The translations under genes were made by a program, and so were the position numbers. DNA of 5,973 bases from Candidatus Pacearchaeota archaeon (GTDB taxonomy: Archaea; Nanobdellota; Nanobdellia; Pacearchaeales; GW2011-AR1), in NCBI GenBank assembly GCA_017608985.1, contig JAFCEV010000030.1, positions 1 to 5,973 on the forward strand, read 5' to 3'. Below, piece after piece: positions 4,340-5,973 of the stretch. Numbering within the stretch: position 1 is the first letter of the stretch; each line of letters begins with the position of its first letter. The notes under the pieces are model-generated. The model searched no databases. It saw nothing but the letters and a program-made list of their open reading frames with translations, and was not told the origin of the DNA.

Positions 4340-5783
4340 ATAGATTTTTCACCATATATGTATTTTTCAATTTATATCCAAGCTTTTTATAATATTCTCT
4401 AACTCCAACTCCAGAGATAACAGCTAATTCTTTAATTTTTTCTTTTCTTACAATTTTTTCTGCCTCATTCATCAGCCATTTTCCTAAACCTTTATGCTGT
4501 GAAACCTCGCCCTTTTCACCTAATCGCAGAGCTTGGCCATAAACATGAAGTTCTCGCACAATCGCTCGCTTATTAGTATTCTTAAATTGGCTCGTTTTTT
4601 TACTATTAACTATATTTGCTTGGTGGAAGGTGGTGGGGCGGATGGTGGCTTGTTCTTCAAAAATTCTCAATCTCAAAAGCCCAAACAAAATATCGTCTTT
4701 ATTTACAATTTCTAAAAAATATTCCTCTCCTTTTGCAGCTTTATATCTTGTAATTCTTAATTTTAGATCAAAATTAATCTTTTTTTCATCTCTCAAAGCA
4801 AATCCAATCTCTCTATATCTAATTTCTTTTAATTTGCTTTGCTTTTTTCTTAACTCATTTTCAATTTCTTTACGCAAATCAATCCTAATTGTACCTGCAA
4901 TAAGATATTCTGGAGGTATTTCACGCATCACACGCATTACCCTACAATATCTTGGAACATTTTTTAACATTTTAATTAATACTTTTTCAATTTGTTCTTT
5001 AGTATATGGTTTATATTTTCCTCTCCAATACATTTTTTCAAGTTCAGACCCAGGCATAACTTGACAAGGATATAATTTTAATTGATCTGGTTTGAATTTT
5101 TGATCTGAAAAAAGCTTCTTAAACAATTGTAAATCCTTTTTCATATTACTCCCAGGTAATCCAGGCATTATATGATATCCAATTTTAAAACCAGCATTTC
5201 TCAAATCTTCTGTAGCTCGAACAACATCTTGAACAGTGTGCCCTCTTTTGACCTTTTTATAGATTTTGTCGTCGATAATTTGAACTCCAAGTTCAACCCT
5301 TGTAACTCCCCATTTTCTCATTTTTTCTATATGCTCAACACAAACATCTGGACGAGTTTCAATACAAAGTGCAACACATCTGTGCTTTGCCTGTTCATTT
5401 CTCCTCTGAGCCTCTTGCAAAGTTTTAGATTTTTTATTATTAAGAGCATCATAACAATCTTTAATAAACTCATATTGAAATTTCTCTGGATACTGCAAAA
5501 AAGTCCCCCCCATAATTATTAGCTCAATCTTGTCTGTTGGATGATTCATTGCTTCAAATGCTTTTAATCTATTTCTAACTTGCTTATAGGCATCATATCG
5601 CACCTCCATAGCACGCATAACAACAGGTGACTTGGGCGTATAACTCTGTGGAACATTCAGATTAGGACAATAAATGCAAGCACCATGATTACATCTACGC
5701 GGAGGCAACATTACAGCTACAGGAGTTATGCCTGAAATTGTTTTTGTTGGCTTTCTAATTTCATTCTTCTCTGGTAGTTTCAT
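4338..5783 (-). CDS. elp3: Elp3-type tRNA wobble-uridine acetyltransferase (radical SAM plus GNAT)
   Basis: 481 residues. The radical SAM domain has cluster cysteines C31, C36 and C39 in CNHGACIYC, followed by VPQSYTPKSP as in Elp3. Further landmarks are MGGTF (91-95), CIETRPD (140-146), RVELGVQ (162-168), KRGHTV (179-184), KIGYHIMPGLPG (200-211) and KLYPCQVMPGSELEKM (236-251). The C-terminal GNAT domain has the acetyl-CoA loop SQHKGLGKWL (428-437) and ISGVGVREYYKKLGY (456-470). The enzyme uses SAM and acetyl-CoA to put a carboxymethyl group on C5 of U34 in tRNAs; archaeal Elp3 works without the eukaryotic Elongator partners. Only about 30 residues precede the first cysteine, fewer than I recall for most Elp3 proteins, so the N-terminal tRNA-binding extension seems shortened. 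The start is supported by a promoter whose spacing leaves almost no leader, and there is no Shine-Dalgarno. Confidence 0.95.
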   Translation of the reverse strand: MKLPEKNEIRKPTKTISGITPVAVMLPPRRCNHGACIYCPNLNVPQSYTPKSPVVMRAMEVRYDAYKQVRNRLKAFEAMNHPTDKIELIIMGGTFLQYPEKFQYEFIKDCYDALNNKKSKTLQEAQRRNEQAKHRCVALCIETRPDVCVEHIEKMRKWGVTRVELGVQIIDDKIYKKVKRGHTVQDVVRATEDLRNAGFKIGYHIMPGLPGSNMKKDLQLFKKLFSDQKFKPDQLKLYPCQVMPGSELEKMYWRGKYKPYTKEQIEKVLIKMLKNVPRYCRVMRVMREIPPEYLIAGTIRIDLRKEIENELRKKQSKLKEIRYREIGFALRDEKKINFDLKLRITRYKAAKGEEYFLEIVNKDDILFGLLRLRIFEEQATIRPTTFHQANIVNSKKTSQFKNTNKRAIVRELHVYGQALRLGEKGEVSQHKGLGKWLMNEAEKIVRKEKIKELAVISGVGVREYYKKLGYKLKNTYMVKNL

Positions 5784-5800
5784 ATATTCTGCAGTAATAA

Positions 5801-5811
5801 TTTATTTAAAT
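5801..5811 (+). promoter_or_regulatory. Possible TATA box of the glycosyltransferase gene, shared with elp3
   Basis: Read on the plus strand the same AT block is TTTATTTAAAT, centred about 28 bases before the glycosyltransferase ATG. That spacing is right for a leaderless or near-leaderless transcript, and no Shine-Dalgarno is seen there either. The upstream BRE position (GCAGTAATAA) is less convincing than on the other strand. Confidence 0.4.
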
Positions 5812-5820
5812 GGCTTTTCG
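5801..5820 (-). promoter_or_regulatory. Promoter of elp3, near-leaderless
   Basis: On the minus strand CGAAAAG (5820-5814), three bases, then TTTAAATAAA (5810-5801). The box centre is about 23 bases before the elp3 ATG, so transcription should begin at or next to the start codon. The lack of a Shine-Dalgarno agrees. The CGAAAAG element is identical to that of the ligase operon. Confidence 0.55.
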
Positions 5821-5833
5821 TTAAAACTCATAA

Positions 5834-5973
5834 ATGCTCAGTATAATAATACCAACAAAAAATGAAGAAAAATATCTGCCAAAATTACTTGATTCTATAA
5901 AAGCGCAGAATTTTAAAAATTTAGAAGTTATTGTAGCTGATGCTGATTCTACAGATAAGACAAGAAAGATAGC
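5834..5973 (+). CDS. Family 2 glycosyltransferase, N-terminal fragment cut by the window end
   Basis: 46 full codons are visible and the frame stays open to the last base. The protein begins MLSIIIPTKNEEKYLPKLL, the classic start of a GT2 (GT-A fold) domain. Then come LEVIVADADSTD at about residues 30-41, where the family has a nucleotide-sugar-binding D-x-D/S-T-D motif, and KTRKI. Such enzymes transfer a sugar from a nucleotide or dolichol-linked donor, often for surface glycans, lipids or protein glycosylation. The sugar and acceptor cannot be told from this part. The start is fixed by a TAA directly before the ATG in the same frame. It is divergent from elp3 with 50 bp between start codons. 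Confidence 0.88.
   Translation, partial: MLSIIIPTKNEEKYLPKLLDSIKAQNFKNLEVIVADADSTDKTRKI

Noticed and set aside
4533..4715. A 60-codon open frame on the plus strand
   Set aside because: Antisense to the GNAT domain of Elp3; no recognisable feature of a protein.
4630..5064. A 144-codon open frame on the plus strand
   Set aside because: It lies wholly antisense to the Elp3 gene, whose motifs are unmistakable. The translation is low-complexity, rich in Ser, Leu, Ile and Phe, as expected from reading AT-rich coding DNA backwards.
5172..5522. A 116-codon open frame on the plus strand
   Set aside because: Antisense to the radical SAM domain of Elp3, with no family motif, promoter or ribosome binding site.

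Overview
This AT-rich window looks archaeal, probably from a small-genome DPANN-type lineage (inferred, not proven). The evidence is two tRNA sequences without an encoded 3' CCA, purine-rich BRE plus TATA-type promoter elements instead of -35/-10 boxes, two starts that look leaderless, and a standalone Elp3-type tRNA acetyltransferase. No ribosomal RNA or other strong taxonomic marker is present.

Layout. Positions 1-30 are the 3' end of a plus-strand tRNA that starts outside the window. The next 85 bases hold several nested repeats, including a second copy of the tRNA 3' end. A 67-residue PspC-domain membrane protein (126-329, +) and a complete tRNA-Glu(UUC) (382-454, +) follow. Positions 458-4226 are a tightly packed minus-strand operon. 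In transcription order it encodes a RimK/LysX-like ATP-grasp ligase, a glutathione-synthetase-like ATP-grasp ligase, a divergent third ATP-grasp protein, and an S66-family (LD-carboxypeptidase/MccF-type) serine peptidase. The junctions are an 8-bp overlap, a 1-bp gap and a 4-bp ATGA overlap. A well-formed promoter and a strong Shine-Dalgarno sequence precede the first gene. Upstream lies the Elp3 gene (4338-5783, -), and divergent from it is the start of a family 2 glycosyltransferase (5834 to the window end, +). The two divergent starts are only 50 bp apart.

How the genes work together. The four-gene operon is the most interesting part. ATP-grasp enzymes of the RimK and GshB type join a carboxylate to an amine through an acyl-phosphate. 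Three in series would be enough to build a short non-ribosomal peptide or to add residues stepwise to a protein, peptide or cofactor. The S66 peptidase, with its catalytic triad apparently intact, could trim, recycle or detoxify the product. No substrate can be read from the sequence, so the product (for example a glutathione-like peptide, a peptide tag or a cell-envelope peptide) remains a hypothesis. Elp3 acts on wobble uridines, and the tRNA-Glu(UUC) here is the kind of tRNA it modifies, but the two genes are not in one transcription unit.
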